DNA of 64,000 nt from Maribellus luteus (GCF_003576475.1 NZ_QWGR01000012.1:1-64000); one strand, 5' to 3'; shown: positions 19,019 through 29,492, numbered from the stretch's first letter. Numbers and translations: made by a program. Notes: generated from the letters alone by a model not told the origin.

Positions 19019-21759
19019 CAAAACATATTACCATACCCAAAGACCTTGCATCGCGCGATGATCAGGACTATGCATTCCTGCGTCAGAAAGGGCAGGAGTA
19101 CATCGAACAGCTTTCCGGAAAAGTATGGACGGATTACAACGAACACGATCCGGGCATCAGTATCATGGAGGTGCTGTGTTATGCGATAACTGATCTTGGT
19201 GCGCGCATCAGTATGCCGCTCGAGAACATTCTTACTCCTCCGGCAGGAAGCGGATTTATTGGTGATCAATTTTTTAAAGCCACTCAGATACTGCCGTCGA
19301 AACCCGTTACGGAAGCCGACTATCGCAAGCTTTTTATCGACATTGAAGGCGTTAAGAATTGCTGGCTGAAGAAATACGAGAAAACAGTTTATGTGGATTG
19401 TAAACACGATCTGCTCTCGTATGATCCGGATGATTTTTCGGGGCTTGAAAAACACAACAAAAATGAATTTATCCTGAATGGATTGTACCGGATTATCGTG
19501 GATTTTGACGAGCAGTTTTTGAGTGCGTTTGAAGATGAAGAAGCGAAAAAAGAGGAGATCAAAAAGCAGATCATCGACGCTTATCATAAAAACCGTAATT
19601 TATGCGAGGATCTGGTGGAAGTGGAAGAGGTAACAACCTTTCCGGTGCAGGTTTGCGCCAGCATTGAAGTGGAACCAGAGGTAGATGAAGAAAAGGTGCA
19701 TGCACAGATTTTACGTGCCATCGATAAATATTTGTCGCCCGATATCTGGTTTTATTCCCTGCAGCAAATGTTTGACAAGGGATATACTTCGGATCAGATT
19801 TTTGACGGCCCGGTTCTGGAGAGTGGTTTTATCGATTCGCAGGAACTGGAAAAGGCCCGGCTGAGAAAAGAAGTCAGGCTTTCGGATTTGATGCAGCTGG
19901 TGATGAACATCGAAGGGGTGAAACTGATAAAAGATATGTCGGTCAACGATTGTGCAAATCCCACGAGCGACAAAGATGTCTGGCTCGTTTGTGTTCCGGA
20001 TGATAAAAAGCCGGTTCGTTGTCATCTCAGTGCTTTTTCTTATTACAAAGGCGTTCTTCCGGTCAACATAAATAAGAAGGCGGTTAATGCCTATCTCGCA
20101 ACGTTTGAGGAAGAGGAAAAAGCCCTGCAGGAAGAGGCCAAAATCGGAAAAGAGATTCTTGTACCTGAAGGTGAGTACCTGCAAACCGGGGAGACAACCA
20201 CCATTCAGAATGATTTTCCTGAAACCTACGGAATTGGGCCGGTTGGTTTGCCCAAACGTTCCACCGTTGCCCGGAAGGCACATGCCAAACAACTGAAAGC
20301 TTATTTGCTGTTTTTTGACCAGGTTTTTGCCAGTTATTTTGCTCACCTGAGTAAGGTGAAAGATTTGCTGTCGGTAAACAACGAACTTTCAAAAACTTAC
20401 TTCACACAGGCCGTTAGCGACATAAAAAACTTCCATGAAATCGTTCAGGATTATCCCCTGGAGGATGACGATTTGCTGACAGAACAATTGTTGGCTGACC
20501 TGGACGATAATATTGCGCGAAAGAACCGCTTACTCGATCACCTGCTGGCCCGTTTTGCCGAGCGATTCAGTGAATATGCTTTTCTGATGAAAACTTTGTA
20601 TGGAAAATTTGCCGATCAGTCGATTGTGGATACCAAGCAACTTTTCCTGTCAGAATACGGCGAAATCACGGATGCTGACAACAACATCGAAAACAAGGGA
20701 ATCAGTAACTGGCGCGGAAGTGCTTTTAACTATTTTGAACAGGCGAACGAGGATCTTTGGGATACCGAAAATGTGGCCGGAGTTCAAAAACGAATGGCCC
20801 GTTTGTGTGGAATGAAAGATTACAGCCGCCGCAATCTCTCTGAATCGTTTGTTGAAGTGTACGATTTGATCGATTCCGAGGGAGAAAAAGTATATCGATG
20901 GCGGATCAAAGATACAACCGGAACCCCGGCTTTGTCGGCTACGGTCAACTACAAATCGCCCCGGTATGCGGAAGACGAGATGTATTTCTCGATTCTGAAA
21001 GTGATCGAAACTTCACCTGAAACCATCCAAGAAGCTTTTCAGAATGAAATCGGTGATGAGTACGAGGTAGGGAATTTTGAAATACAAAAAGCAGAAAGCG
21101 GAATGTATTCGTTTGACGTGATCAACACCGAGGCCGATCCCAACAGCGTGGACCGGATTATCGCCCGTCAGTTTTTGTACTACGAAACACAGGAGGAACT
21201 GAAAGATGCCATTATTAGCCTGATCAACTTCCTGAGAAATGATTTCACGGATGAGGGGATGTATATCGTTGAGCACATTCTTTTGCGTCCGGATGTCACC
21301 GCGGAAGAAGGCTTAATGGACGAATTTATGCCGGTTTGCACCGACAACTGCGAGAATTGCGAACCCATTGATCCGTATTCGTACCGGGTAACTGTTGTGT
21401 TGCCGGGCTGGACTTACCGTTTCAGCAACATGGATTTCCGGAATTTTATGGAAGAGCTTATCCGCCGCGAACTTCCGGCACATATTCTTGCCCGTATTTG
21501 CTGGATTGGCGACCGCAAAGGCAGCGTTGAAGAAGAGAAGAATGACATGCTTCATTTCGAAAAAGATTACAAAGCCTTTTTGCTGGCAAAAACAAACATC
21601 GGGCAGGCACAGGACAAAACAGCATTGAAGAATTTGATAAAGTCAATCACCGAATTAAACACCATTTATCCATCCGGCAGGCTAATCGATTGCGACGATG
21701 AGGAAGATTCACTGCAAGGCCGGATCATATTGGGGAGAACAAACATTGGAAACCTTTAA
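19006..21759 (+). CDS. baseplate wedge protein (Afp12/Pvc12-like)
   Basis: The 917-residue protein has the characteristic N-terminal pattern EQLSGKVWTDYNEHDPGISI followed by MEVLCYAITDLGARI, shared with Afp12/Pvc12 and remotely gp7. A central KAHAKQLKAYLLFFDQVFAS helix and a C-terminal GMYIVEHILLRPD segment also fit the family. A cysteine-rich stretch CTDNCENCEP near residue 785 may bind a metal ion. With the preceding protein it forms the inner baseplate ring. Confidence 0.9.
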   Translation: MSELTKHITIPKDLASRDDQDYAFLRQKGQEYIEQLSGKVWTDYNEHDPGISIMEVLCYAITDLGARISMPLENILTPPAGSGFIGDQFFKATQILPSKPVTEADYRKLFIDIEGVKNCWLKKYEKTVYVDCKHDLLSYDPDDFSGLEKHNKNEFILNGLYRIIVDFDEQFLSAFEDEEAKKEEIKKQIIDAYHKNRNLCEDLVEVEEVTTFPVQVCASIEVEPEVDEEKVHAQILRAIDKYLSPDIWFYSLQQMFDKGYTSDQIFDGPVLESGFIDSQELEKARLRKEVRLSDLMQLVMNIEGVKLIKDMSVNDCANPTSDKDVWLVCVPDDKKPVRCHLSAFSYYKGVLPVNINKKAVNAYLATFEEEEKALQEEAKIGKEILVPEGEYLQTGETTTIQNDFPETYGIGPVGLPKRSTVARKAHAKQLKAYLLFFDQVFASYFAHLSKVKDLLSVNNELSKTYFTQAVSDIKNFHEIVQDYPLEDDDLLTEQLLADLDDNIARKNRLLDHLLARFAERFSEYAFLMKTLYGKFADQSIVDTKQLFLSEYGEITDADNNIENKGISNWRGSAFNYFEQANEDLWDTENVAGVQKRMARLCGMKDYSRRNLSESFVEVYDLIDSEGEKVYRWRIKDTTGTPALSATVNYKSPRYAEDEMYFSILKVIETSPETIQEAFQNEIGDEYEVGNFEIQKAESGMYSFDVINTEADPNSVDRIIARQFLYYETQEELKDAIISLINFLRNDFTDEGMYIVEHILLRPDVTAEEGLMDEFMPVCTDNCENCEPIDPYSYRVTVVLPGWTYRFSNMDFRNFMEELIRRELPAHILARICWIGDRKGSVEEEKNDMLHFEKDYKAFLLAKTNIGQAQDKTALKNLIKSITELNTIYPSGRLIDCDDEEDSLQGRIILGRTNIGNL

Positions 21760-21770
21760 TTACAGAAGCA

Positions 21771-24700
21771 ATGACACCGAAACTAACAGAAATTACTACC
21801 AAGTACCATACATTTGTTGAAAACCAGGTACTCACGGATGAACAGTTAAACGAGTTTATCGAATATTTCGATGATCAGGACCGGCTGACCCGGGCATTTT
21901 TGATCGGTGTGGGCACCGTTTGTGGTTTTGAGGTTTCAAGGTCGGGCACCAACATTGTGCTGACACAGGGCGTTGGAATTACCACCGATGGCGACTTGCT
22001 GCAACTGAAAGAGGAGGGAGTCTCGCCTAAAAAGCTGGTAAAGAATTCAGTTACTTATTCCCATTATAAAAAGTTTGACGATAACGAAGCCGCTTATGCT
22101 CCTTTCCGAAAACTGGTTGGTAGCGAGGAACTTACCACTGCTGTGATGGATCTTTATGAGATTCTACCCACAGCGGTTGAAAATTCTTCGCCTTTGAGTG
22201 AACTGCCCAACCTGAACGAAATGGCGGTTTTGCTTTACCTTGAATCATACGCCGACGATGGCGATCTCTGTACAGCCATTGATTGCGATAACCAGGGAAT
22301 TGCACAGATCAATCGCCTGCGGGTGTTACTGGTGTCCAAAGCCGATGCAGAATACATAGCTGCCAACGATTCCATATTTTCAGCACACAATAAAATCGAT
22401 CAGTATTTTGATCTTCCTTCAGTGGCAGTTCGACGTGTTGTACTGAACCAGATCAATACATCGAAATACGAAGAACTGAAACGCGCCTATCATACGGCCA
22501 TCAACAGCGACGATTTGCTGAAAAACCTAAGTAATGGTATCAGTTTAATCGTGAAGAATTTTGGCGGACTTTTGCAACTCGGAATCAGTCCGGCTGCACT
22601 CAATTCAACTTTAAACAGTTTGAAGGCGCAGTTTACATTCGCGGCTTACAAAACGCCTTTCGATATTCAGTATCGCTACGATTATTTAAAAGACCTGGTG
22701 GATACGTACGATGAAATCAGGCAGGAATTACTGAGCCTGAAAGAAATTTGTTCGCCCGATGTGAATGCTTTTCCGAAACATTTATTGCTGGGATTGCTTT
22801 CGGAAATAAACATTGTTCCCAAGCACCTGCGACACAGTTTTTACCGCTCGCCGGCTTTAAGCAGCTGCGATAAGCTGGAAAAGGTAAAGTCGCTGGTGCT
22901 TCGCCTGTTGGAACAGATCAAAAATTACGGAATCAAGGTCGGTGAAATAAAAATAACTCCTTCGAATAAATTACCTGAACTGGGCAAAAGAAGTATCCCG
23001 TTTTATTACAACGTGGAAACGGCTTTTCTGAAAAGCTGGGATTTTTCCAAAACGAAAATATTCCGGGAGAAATTTAACCTGAGTTATCGCAGCGAGAACC
23101 TTTCTACAGCTCCGCAAATTCAGAATCCGCTTGCTTTTAATACCGATTCTTCTGATTTTCTAAGAATTGAAGGGCACCAGGGAAAAGATTACCGCGATGT
23201 GCTGGAAGAGTTGGATGACCTGAAAAAAGAATACGGACTATCGTTTGACGTAAAGGCACTTTCTGTAAATATCAATACCGAAACCCTCGACATCGACGAT
23301 TATGAATGTGAGTTCGAGGACCTGAAAGTGATGTTAAAAGCCTGGACTTCGGAACAGGATTGTATTTTGGCGCAGGTATCCAGTTTCTTTTCGGGCTTTA
23401 GCACCCGGGTTCCGGGAGCCAACATAAAAGAGGCGGAACTCGATCTCAAATCAAATCTGAAAGTCGGCTCCATTTCTTCTAACTACAGAAGTACAGATTA
23501 CAATACAACCTATCTGAAAGAGGCTACGGTGAGCAAAACAAAACTGCTTTATCAGGCAGTTGCCGGAAGTTCTGTGATTTCGGACAATATGAGTAGCGTG
23601 GAAGATACCCTGGGTGTTGAACTAAAAGCGGCCATCGATGAAAACAAAGGTGGTTCTGCCAACGATATTATCGCCAGTGCAAAAAACAAACTTCAGGAAA
23701 AAATAAATACCGAAGAGTGGAATGCCGTGCCCGATTTAAAGGATTTTGTTGCCAACAAGTCGGTGGAACTAATGGCGCATACCTACATTATTACGCAACG
23801 GATGCCGTTGGCGGTTCATTTGGTCGATACCGTTAAGGTACGCGACTATAAACTTTCGCTTACGCAGTTATGTGCGCTGGTTCAGAAATTAAAAGCCGGG
23901 TACCAATCCACGTCTTTATCGGTGGGACTTCGTGCTTTTATTGGCTTGCTCATTAACCAGCTTTCTACGGTTTGCTGTTCGGGCAAAAAAATGGAAGTGC
24001 TTTTGGATGAGATCAATAACCGCAAAGAACAGATCTTACTTCGCCTGCAACTTTCAAAATTTATTGAGCAGCATCCGGGACTGGAGCACAAAGCTGGTGT
24101 GGAACCCGGTGGTACTTTTGTTTTGGTATATAAAAATGCAGAAGTAAGCACTGATACCGGTTCTGTAATCGATCGTGTTTCGGATGCAAACATCTTTTCA
24201 AAAGTGGATTTGTCCGCTTCAAAATCTTTACTCTCCAGTCAGTTATTGAACGCTGAAAAATTGACTTTTGCAGAGAGATCGACCGTCCTGAAAAGTGCCA
24301 CGGAGATATTGAATTACGAAAGTTATATTGACCGGATCAAAGATATTCAGTCGTTAAATCGACTGATTGTACCTTCTTCGGTTCCTGACAACACCGTGGT
24401 GGCTGATTTTGCTTTGCCTTACATGTGTTGCTCTGATTGTGCTCCGGTGAATTTCATCATTGCCAAACAACCGGCAACGCTTCGCCTGGAGCGGGATAAA
24501 TATTGCCTGCTAACCGATACGGAGCCGATTTTGTACGAAGTCAGCCCGGCAGATGGAACAGTGGCACCCAATCCGGCAGTAGATGGAGTGAGTGTTGAAA
24601 ACGGCAAAATTGTCATCCTTTCCGATGCATTCCCCGCAACTCAAATAGGTGTCCCCATTAAATTTACCGTTGATAACCAGGTAACCGATGCCGTTCTTAC

Positions 24701-25994
24701 GGTTTATCCCGGAATAAAGGCCGACTTTTCGGTGCCTCAGGAACCCACCAACCAGGCAACGCACCGTTTTGTTGCCACGGGTGAGAACCTCGAAGGTGCA
24801 TCCTATTTATGGGAATTCGGAGACGGAGCTACCTCTAACGAAACTACACCTTCGCATACCTACAAATTGCCGGTAAACGCAGAAAACAAAGTGACCGTTA
24901 GCCTCACTGTTACGGCTTCAAACGGAATTTGCAAATATACTGTTGAGCACGATATCGCCTTTGTGGAAATTAAGCCGACCGTTCAGTTGGATACTACCGA
25001 GTATTGTGCCAACGATAAAAACGAATACGCATTTGCGGTAAGTCCCGAAAATGCCCAGGTTGTAATCTCCGGGCCGGGTGTGATCCCAAACAATGCCGGA
25101 GGATTTAGTTTTATCCCGGCTGCGGCTACCGTCGGAACCTTTGGGTTCCTGGTAAACGGGGAAGACGCCGGTTTTAATGTTACATTATTCGCCCCTCCTG
25201 TGGCCGGTATTTCGCCAAAACAGGTCGGCAATCAATTGGTTATTTCCAATACTTCGAAGAACGCGAACAAGTTCGACTGGTCGATCAATGGTACACCGCA
25301 AACCACCACGAATCTTAATCCGATTGTGATCAACCTTACTCCAAACAGTCCTACTGAATGGCGAATAACACAGGTAGCAACGGGGGCAGCGGTTTGCCCG
25401 GTGAGCAGGACTTCTGTTGGAATAACTACCAAATATGTGGAAGAGCCGCCGGTAAGCAACTGTGTGGATGAAGCCAAAACAGCGATTCTCAGGGATTTGA
25501 AAATTCTGTTGGCGACGAAGCCTGACGAAGCCGGAGTGATTGGAAACATTCTGGTTCAAACACAAAGTATTTATGGTGGTACAAGTGGTTTTAACAAAGG
25601 AGTAATCGACCGGATCGATGATTTTCTGAGCGGAAAAGCCAACAGCGAGGTTCAGGTTATGTTTGAAAAACTTTGGTTTGAAACATTCAACATGATCATT
25701 AAAACAAGCACGCAGCCCGAAATTCAGAAACTACTGATGATCTTGTTCGAACTTCAGATCCGGCTGTTCTACAATGTAATGGGTTGTCAGAGCAACGAAG
25801 CGCTCAAAGCGTTTGGCGATATTCTGAACAACTTACTCTCCCAGCTGGTAAAATACTTTAAAGAACTGAAGGAACGTAAGATTTCATTCAGTGAAACAAT
25901 GAAAGCTTTTATAAAAAACTATGCAGAAAAAGTCGCCGACCGGCTTTTCCTGGCCGAGCAGACAAAATTTATAGTCGATAATGTATTAATCTGA
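21771..25994 (+). CDS. very large eCIS-associated protein with PKD domain, possible fibre or baseplate shell
   Basis: The 1407-residue protein begins YHTFVENQVLTDEQLNEFIE and DQDRLTRAFLIGVGTVCGFE, an N-terminus seen in Bacteroidota injection clusters directly after the Afp12-like gene. The first 700 residues are mainly helical. Around residues 905-980 are beta segments with CCSDCAPVNF, followed by a PKD domain (about 983-1066, YLWEFGDGATSNETTPSHTY) and further Ig-like strands. A helical tail (about 1230-1407) is rich in Leu/Phe. No signal peptide is present. It sits where Afp13 fibre genes occur, so receptor binding is one option and a periplasm-like baseplate shell another. There is no clear sequence kinship to Afp13. 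Confidence 0.75.
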   Translation: MTPKLTEITTKYHTFVENQVLTDEQLNEFIEYFDDQDRLTRAFLIGVGTVCGFEVSRSGTNIVLTQGVGITTDGDLLQLKEEGVSPKKLVKNSVTYSHYKKFDDNEAAYAPFRKLVGSEELTTAVMDLYEILPTAVENSSPLSELPNLNEMAVLLYLESYADDGDLCTAIDCDNQGIAQINRLRVLLVSKADAEYIAANDSIFSAHNKIDQYFDLPSVAVRRVVLNQINTSKYEELKRAYHTAINSDDLLKNLSNGISLIVKNFGGLLQLGISPAALNSTLNSLKAQFTFAAYKTPFDIQYRYDYLKDLVDTYDEIRQELLSLKEICSPDVNAFPKHLLLGLLSEINIVPKHLRHSFYRSPALSSCDKLEKVKSLVLRLLEQIKNYGIKVGEIKITPSNKLPELGKRSIPFYYNVETAFLKSWDFSKTKIFREKFNLSYRSENLSTAPQIQNPLAFNTDSSDFLRIEGHQGKDYRDVLEELDDLKKEYGLSFDVKALSVNINTETLDIDDYECEFEDLKVMLKAWTSEQDCILAQVSSFFSGFSTRVPGANIKEAELDLKSNLKVGSISSNYRSTDYNTTYLKEATVSKTKLLYQAVAGSSVISDNMSSVEDTLGVELKAAIDENKGGSANDIIASAKNKLQEKINTEEWNAVPDLKDFVANKSVELMAHTYIITQRMPLAVHLVDTVKVRDYKLSLTQLCALVQKLKAGYQSTSLSVGLRAFIGLLINQLSTVCCSGKKMEVLLDEINNRKEQILLRLQLSKFIEQHPGLEHKAGVEPGGTFVLVYKNAEVSTDTGSVIDRVSDANIFSKVDLSASKSLLSSQLLNAEKLTFAERSTVLKSATEILNYESYIDRIKDIQSLNRLIVPSSVPDNTVVADFALPYMCCSDCAPVNFIIAKQPATLRLERDKYCLLTDTEPILYEVSPADGTVAPNPAVDGVSVENGKIVILSDAFPATQIGVPIKFTVDNQVTDAVLTVYPGIKADFSVPQEPTNQATHRFVATGENLEGASYLWEFGDGATSNETTPSHTYKLPVNAENKVTVSLTVTASNGICKYTVEHDIAFVEIKPTVQLDTTEYCANDKNEYAFAVSPENAQVVISGPGVIPNNAGGFSFIPAAATVGTFGFLVNGEDAGFNVTLFAPPVAGISPKQVGNQLVISNTSKNANKFDWSINGTPQTTTNLNPIVINLTPNSPTEWRITQVATGAAVCPVSRTSVGITTKYVEEPPVSNCVDEAKTAILRDLKILLATKPDEAGVIGNILVQTQSIYGGTSGFNKGVIDRIDDFLSGKANSEVQVMFEKLWFETFNMIIKTSTQPEIQKLLMILFELQIRLFYNVMGCQSNEALKAFGDILNNLLSQLVKYFKELKERKISFSETMKAFIKNYAEKVADRLFLAEQTKFIVDNVLI

Positions 25995-25995
25995 T

Positions 25996-27546
25996 TTGGC
26001 AACATTTGGCAACCATATTATAAACAGGGTCTTGGTGGACGTAAATCTTCAGAACGAAAAGACAGCCCATCAGATTAAAGATGACATCAGTGGATTCTTG
26101 CAAAACGAAGTATTTCCTGAGTTGGAAAGTCTGTTGGATGAATTGAATGCAGGAAATCAGATCGTTCGATACAACCAACTTGTTTTTGACCTGAAAATCG
26201 AGAATTGGGAGCAACGTCATCGGGTCAAAAAAGAGCTGGTGCAAAAACTTCGGCAAAACATTGTTGAGTCGTTGGGAATAAAGGTCCCTGCAAAAGGGGA
26301 ACGGTGGCGACTGGATGGGACCGGTAAAATTGCCCACGCCGGTTTGCACGGTGAATTTGTAAGTCCTGAACAGAAAAATCGCAAAACGCTCCTGTTTTTT
26401 CTGGAGCATGGCTATTTACCCTGGTACGGGAAACGACCGAATTTGGAGGAACTACTGGAGGAAAAGGCATGGGAGAAACTGGTAAGTGACAATTCTTTTT
26501 CTGTTCAGCTGATTTCACTTTTTATGAATATGGACAGTGCATTAAAACGCTTCGTTTTTCAGTTTTCGCATTCGCAGGTTCTCTCTGTTATAGATGGCGT
26601 TAATCCTGTTTTTACTAATCGTACCGGGTTTGAGAAGTTTCTGCAAACACTTTCCACAGCAAGTCAAAGATTACTCATCGAGTATTTACTGCGGATTTCG
26701 GTGTCCTCCGGAAAAGAAATTTCCGGAAGTAGGTTTTTGCAGCTGTTACGTACTTTTTGGAAAGAGGGAATAATTTCTGTTTCAGAAAATTCAGATGATA
26801 TAAATAAAGAATTTCATAAAAAAATCGGGAAATACTTGAAGGACAATGTTGTTCATCGGCATTTTCAAATTGGGAAGGAAGAACTTAAGGAAACTGTGAT
26901 GTTTGAAGGGCATCACCCGTTCGAACACACAAAAAGGGGGTCTACTCAAGGCAAGGGGTCAATCGTTGAAAATGACCCAACCGTTATTTCAAAAGGATCA
27001 GTGCATACTGAAAATGAAAAGGAACCGCTGTTTTTCGAAAATGACGCTGGTGAAATCACCGTTCGAAATGCAGGCCAGGTTCTTTTTCATCCTTTTTTGC
27101 TTTACTTTTTTGAACACTTTGAGTGGCTAAACGAAGAAAACAAAATCAAAGAGGAATACCGGATGCTGGCTTTGCAGGCGGTACATTTTTGTGCGACCGG
27201 CGCAGAAACTTTATGGGAAGAAGAAATGATACTGGAGAAGTTTCTTTGCGGAGTTTCGCTGGAAACACCCGTTCCTGCTTATAGTTTGCTAACGCCGGAA
27301 ATTAAAAGCGAAGCCAACGAGATGTTGCAACAGGTAGTTGACAACTGGAAAGCACTAAAAAATACTTCGGTGGAGGGAATGCGCGAGATGTTTTTTCAGC
27401 GGGATGGGAAACTGGTTCGGACGGATCAGCATTTCAAACTGATTGTGGAACGCAAAGCACAGGATATTTTGCTGGACAAGTTGCCCTGGGGCGTGTCCAT
27501 CATTAAATTACCGTGGAGAGAGCAATTGTTATTTGTTGAATGGTAA
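25996..27546 (+). CDS. contractile injection system tape-measure protein (Afp14-like)
   Basis: The 516-residue product has the CIS tape-measure signature at its N-terminus: NHIINRVLVDVNLQNEKTAH followed by FLQNEVFPELESLLDELN, and EQRHRVKKELVQKLRQN. A C-terminal copy of the family pattern (NAGQVLFHPFLLYFFEHFEW; LPWGVSIIKLPW) follows. The start is TTG 25996: an in-frame TAA lies at 25987-25989 and no ATG precedes the conserved segment. It begins 1 nt after the previous stop. Known relatives set the particle length, and this one is short, so a short particle would be expected. Confidence 0.88.
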   Translation: MATFGNHIINRVLVDVNLQNEKTAHQIKDDISGFLQNEVFPELESLLDELNAGNQIVRYNQLVFDLKIENWEQRHRVKKELVQKLRQNIVESLGIKVPAKGERWRLDGTGKIAHAGLHGEFVSPEQKNRKTLLFFLEHGYLPWYGKRPNLEELLEEKAWEKLVSDNSFSVQLISLFMNMDSALKRFVFQFSHSQVLSVIDGVNPVFTNRTGFEKFLQTLSTASQRLLIEYLLRISVSSGKEISGSRFLQLLRTFWKEGIISVSENSDDINKEFHKKIGKYLKDNVVHRHFQIGKEELKETVMFEGHHPFEHTKRGSTQGKGSIVENDPTVISKGSVHTENEKEPLFFENDAGEITVRNAGQVLFHPFLLYFFEHFEWLNEENKIKEEYRMLALQAVHFCATGAETLWEEEMILEKFLCGVSLETPVPAYSLLTPEIKSEANEMLQQVVDNWKALKNTSVEGMREMFFQRDGKLVRTDQHFKLIVERKAQDILLDKLPWGVSIIKLPWREQLLFVEW

Positions 27547-27549
27547 GCG

Positions 27550-29454
27550 ATGAGACGAGGAAACAGAATTTACAGATCGAATTACAGTGGCCGAAGAAAT
27601 CATTCGCCGCTGTTTTCACAATCCGGGGAGTCATCTTTTTTTCCGGCACAGGCCAAACTTACGGTAGGCCAGCCAGGAGATCGTTTTGAACAGGAAGCGG
27701 ATCGTGCGGCAGATGCGGTCGTTAATCAAAATGCACCGGATAGCTCGTTAAACGGATTGGATAGCAATGGATTCAGGAATACCGGAGAAAGTATTTCAGA
27801 AGGAATAACACCGCTTGTTCAGCAGGAAATGGAAGAAGTTGGCATTGCACAACGCCAGCCAAAGGAAGAAGAGGAGGAAATCGCACAACCAAAACTGCAG
27901 GAAGAGGAGGAGCCGGTTCAAGCGCAGGCAGAAGAAGAGGAGGAACCGGTTCAGGCCAAAGAGGAAGGCGAAGAATTGCAGATGCAGGAGGAAGAAGAGG
28001 CAATACAAGGTAAGGCTGAGGAAGAAGAGGAGGAGTTGCAAATGCAAGCGGAGGAAGAGGAAGAAGAAATAATGCCAAAAGCCGAGGGAAGTGCTCAACC
28101 TGCATCAAGTGTGGAAAGCACTTTGGCTTCGAGTCCGGGAAGCGGATCAAAAATGGACAACAACATTCGTTCGGAAATGGAAAGCGGCTTTGGAGCCGAT
28201 TTTAGCCAGGTTCGGATTCACACCGGGCACGACGCTGTAAACATGAACCGCCAAATGGGAGCACAGGCTTTTGCACATGGTAACGATATTTATTTTAACG
28301 AAGGAAAATACGATCCAAACTCGGAAAAAGGAAAGCACTTGCTGGCGCACGAACTTACACATACCATTCAGCAAAAAGGATTTGTAAAGGCCGATGTGCA
28401 GACCACGATGGACGATAACCGGGACCTTGTTTCGGATCGGTTTAGTGGTAATTTACGCTTGGAAGCCTGTTTGGATGGAGAACGAACGCTTGGCTATGGA
28501 AGCACTGGCCGGCCGGTTTCGTTGATACAACAGGCTTTGGTGGATGCCGGATTTCCATTGCCAGTGTATGGCGTTGACGGGATTTTTAAAAATGAAACCA
28601 AAGCTGCTGTGGAAAGTTTTCAGCGTTCGTCTTCTTTACCGGTAACGGGAATAATTGATGCCCGGACCATGGCCTCGCTCGACGGATTATTCTCGTGGGG
28701 CGCGCCAACTTTGCCCACCGGAACTCCGGCCACAGAAGCTCCTTCCATCACTTCTTCAACGATCAGCATTGCACCCGACGGAACAGCCGATGAACGTACC
28801 TTGGTGGGAGTGGGGGAATTTGTTCGCTTTACCGGAAATACGGAAGGCACCTGGACGGTCACCGGAGGAAGGATTATCGGATTAAATACGGGACAGAACA
28901 TGGTGTGGGAAGCTCCGCCTGTTCCGATGGTCAGCATCATTACACTTACCAATCAGGCAGGTTTAGCATCCATGATCATGTCAACCAAAGCACCCGACTC
29001 AATTACCTTAGAACGGTCGGCAATTCTACCCATACCCGCCGGAACGCTTGGCGCAGCAATGGAAGCTGCTATTACCGTTCATCCGTTAAACGTAAACTTT
29101 GGCCGCACACAGTGGTTCGAGGAGCCCGGTCCGGCAACAAGTGTAAGCGGCTATTTTAACCAGTTTTCAGCGGCAGATCTTCACCACGACCCAAACCCGG
29201 ATTATTTACCATTTGATGACATGAATACCGGGCTAACCGATGAGGCGGCCTGGAGAGGAGGGAATCCACCGTTCAGCAGGGGGTATCACGAATGGGTGAT
29301 TCCAAACAAATACAAGATTGACGGAGAATCGGATGCTCAGGGAAGGCTTTTTACCAATGTAACACAGTCGTTCTTCGTAACCCCGGGAGGCAGTTTTATG
29401 GTGGCCAAAGCAGGAGCATTTATTTTTAGGACGCTGAACAACTTTACGATATAA
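27550..29454 (+). CDS. DUF4157 (eCIS core domain) protein with peptidoglycan-binding-like domain, probable cargo
   Basis: The 634-residue protein has a linker (1-90), then a striking Glu/Gln repeat tract (about 95-180) built from E-E-E-E-x-(V/L)-Q blocks. Next is the DUF4157 domain (about 195-275) with ESGFGADFSQVRIHTG, NDIYFNEGKYDP and the zinc-metallopeptidase motif HELTH at 267-271. A PG_binding_1-like helix bundle (about 315-375; SLIQQALVDAGFPLPVYGVD) and an unknown beta-rich C-terminal region (about 410-634) follow. No signal peptide is present, as expected for cargo loaded in the cytoplasm. DUF4157 is known to be strongly enriched in eCIS loci. A wall-contacting toxin or processing protease is inferred. 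It starts 3 nt after the tape-measure stop. Confidence 0.85.
   Translation: MRRGNRIYRSNYSGRRNHSPLFSQSGESSFFPAQAKLTVGQPGDRFEQEADRAADAVVNQNAPDSSLNGLDSNGFRNTGESISEGITPLVQQEMEEVGIAQRQPKEEEEEIAQPKLQEEEEPVQAQAEEEEEPVQAKEEGEELQMQEEEEAIQGKAEEEEEELQMQAEEEEEEIMPKAEGSAQPASSVESTLASSPGSGSKMDNNIRSEMESGFGADFSQVRIHTGHDAVNMNRQMGAQAFAHGNDIYFNEGKYDPNSEKGKHLLAHELTHTIQQKGFVKADVQTTMDDNRDLVSDRFSGNLRLEACLDGERTLGYGSTGRPVSLIQQALVDAGFPLPVYGVDGIFKNETKAAVESFQRSSSLPVTGIIDARTMASLDGLFSWGAPTLPTGTPATEAPSITSSTISIAPDGTADERTLVGVGEFVRFTGNTEGTWTVTGGRIIGLNTGQNMVWEAPPVPMVSIITLTNQAGLASMIMSTKAPDSITLERSAILPIPAGTLGAAMEAAITVHPLNVNFGRTQWFEEPGPATSVSGYFNQFSAADLHHDPNPDYLPFDDMNTGLTDEAAWRGGNPPFSRGYHEWVIPNKYKIDGESDAQGRLFTNVTQSFFVTPGGSFMVAKAGAFIFRTLNNFTI
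27835..28090 (+). repeat. Glu/Gln-rich low-complexity repeat in the first DUF4157 protein
   Basis: GAAGAAGAGGAGG-type purine-rich DNA encodes about 85 residues of alternating E-runs and short Q/A/M/P spacers. The bias creates long open frames on the other strand (27773-28150), which are artefacts. Confidence 0.8.
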
Positions 29455-29492
29455 ACGGCAAATTTTGAATTGATAAAAGGAACCAATGATTT

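Noticed and set aside
27773-28150. Minus-strand frames over the Glu-rich tract
   Set aside because: The GAA/GAG-rich repeat produces open antisense frames; no domain or start context supports them.
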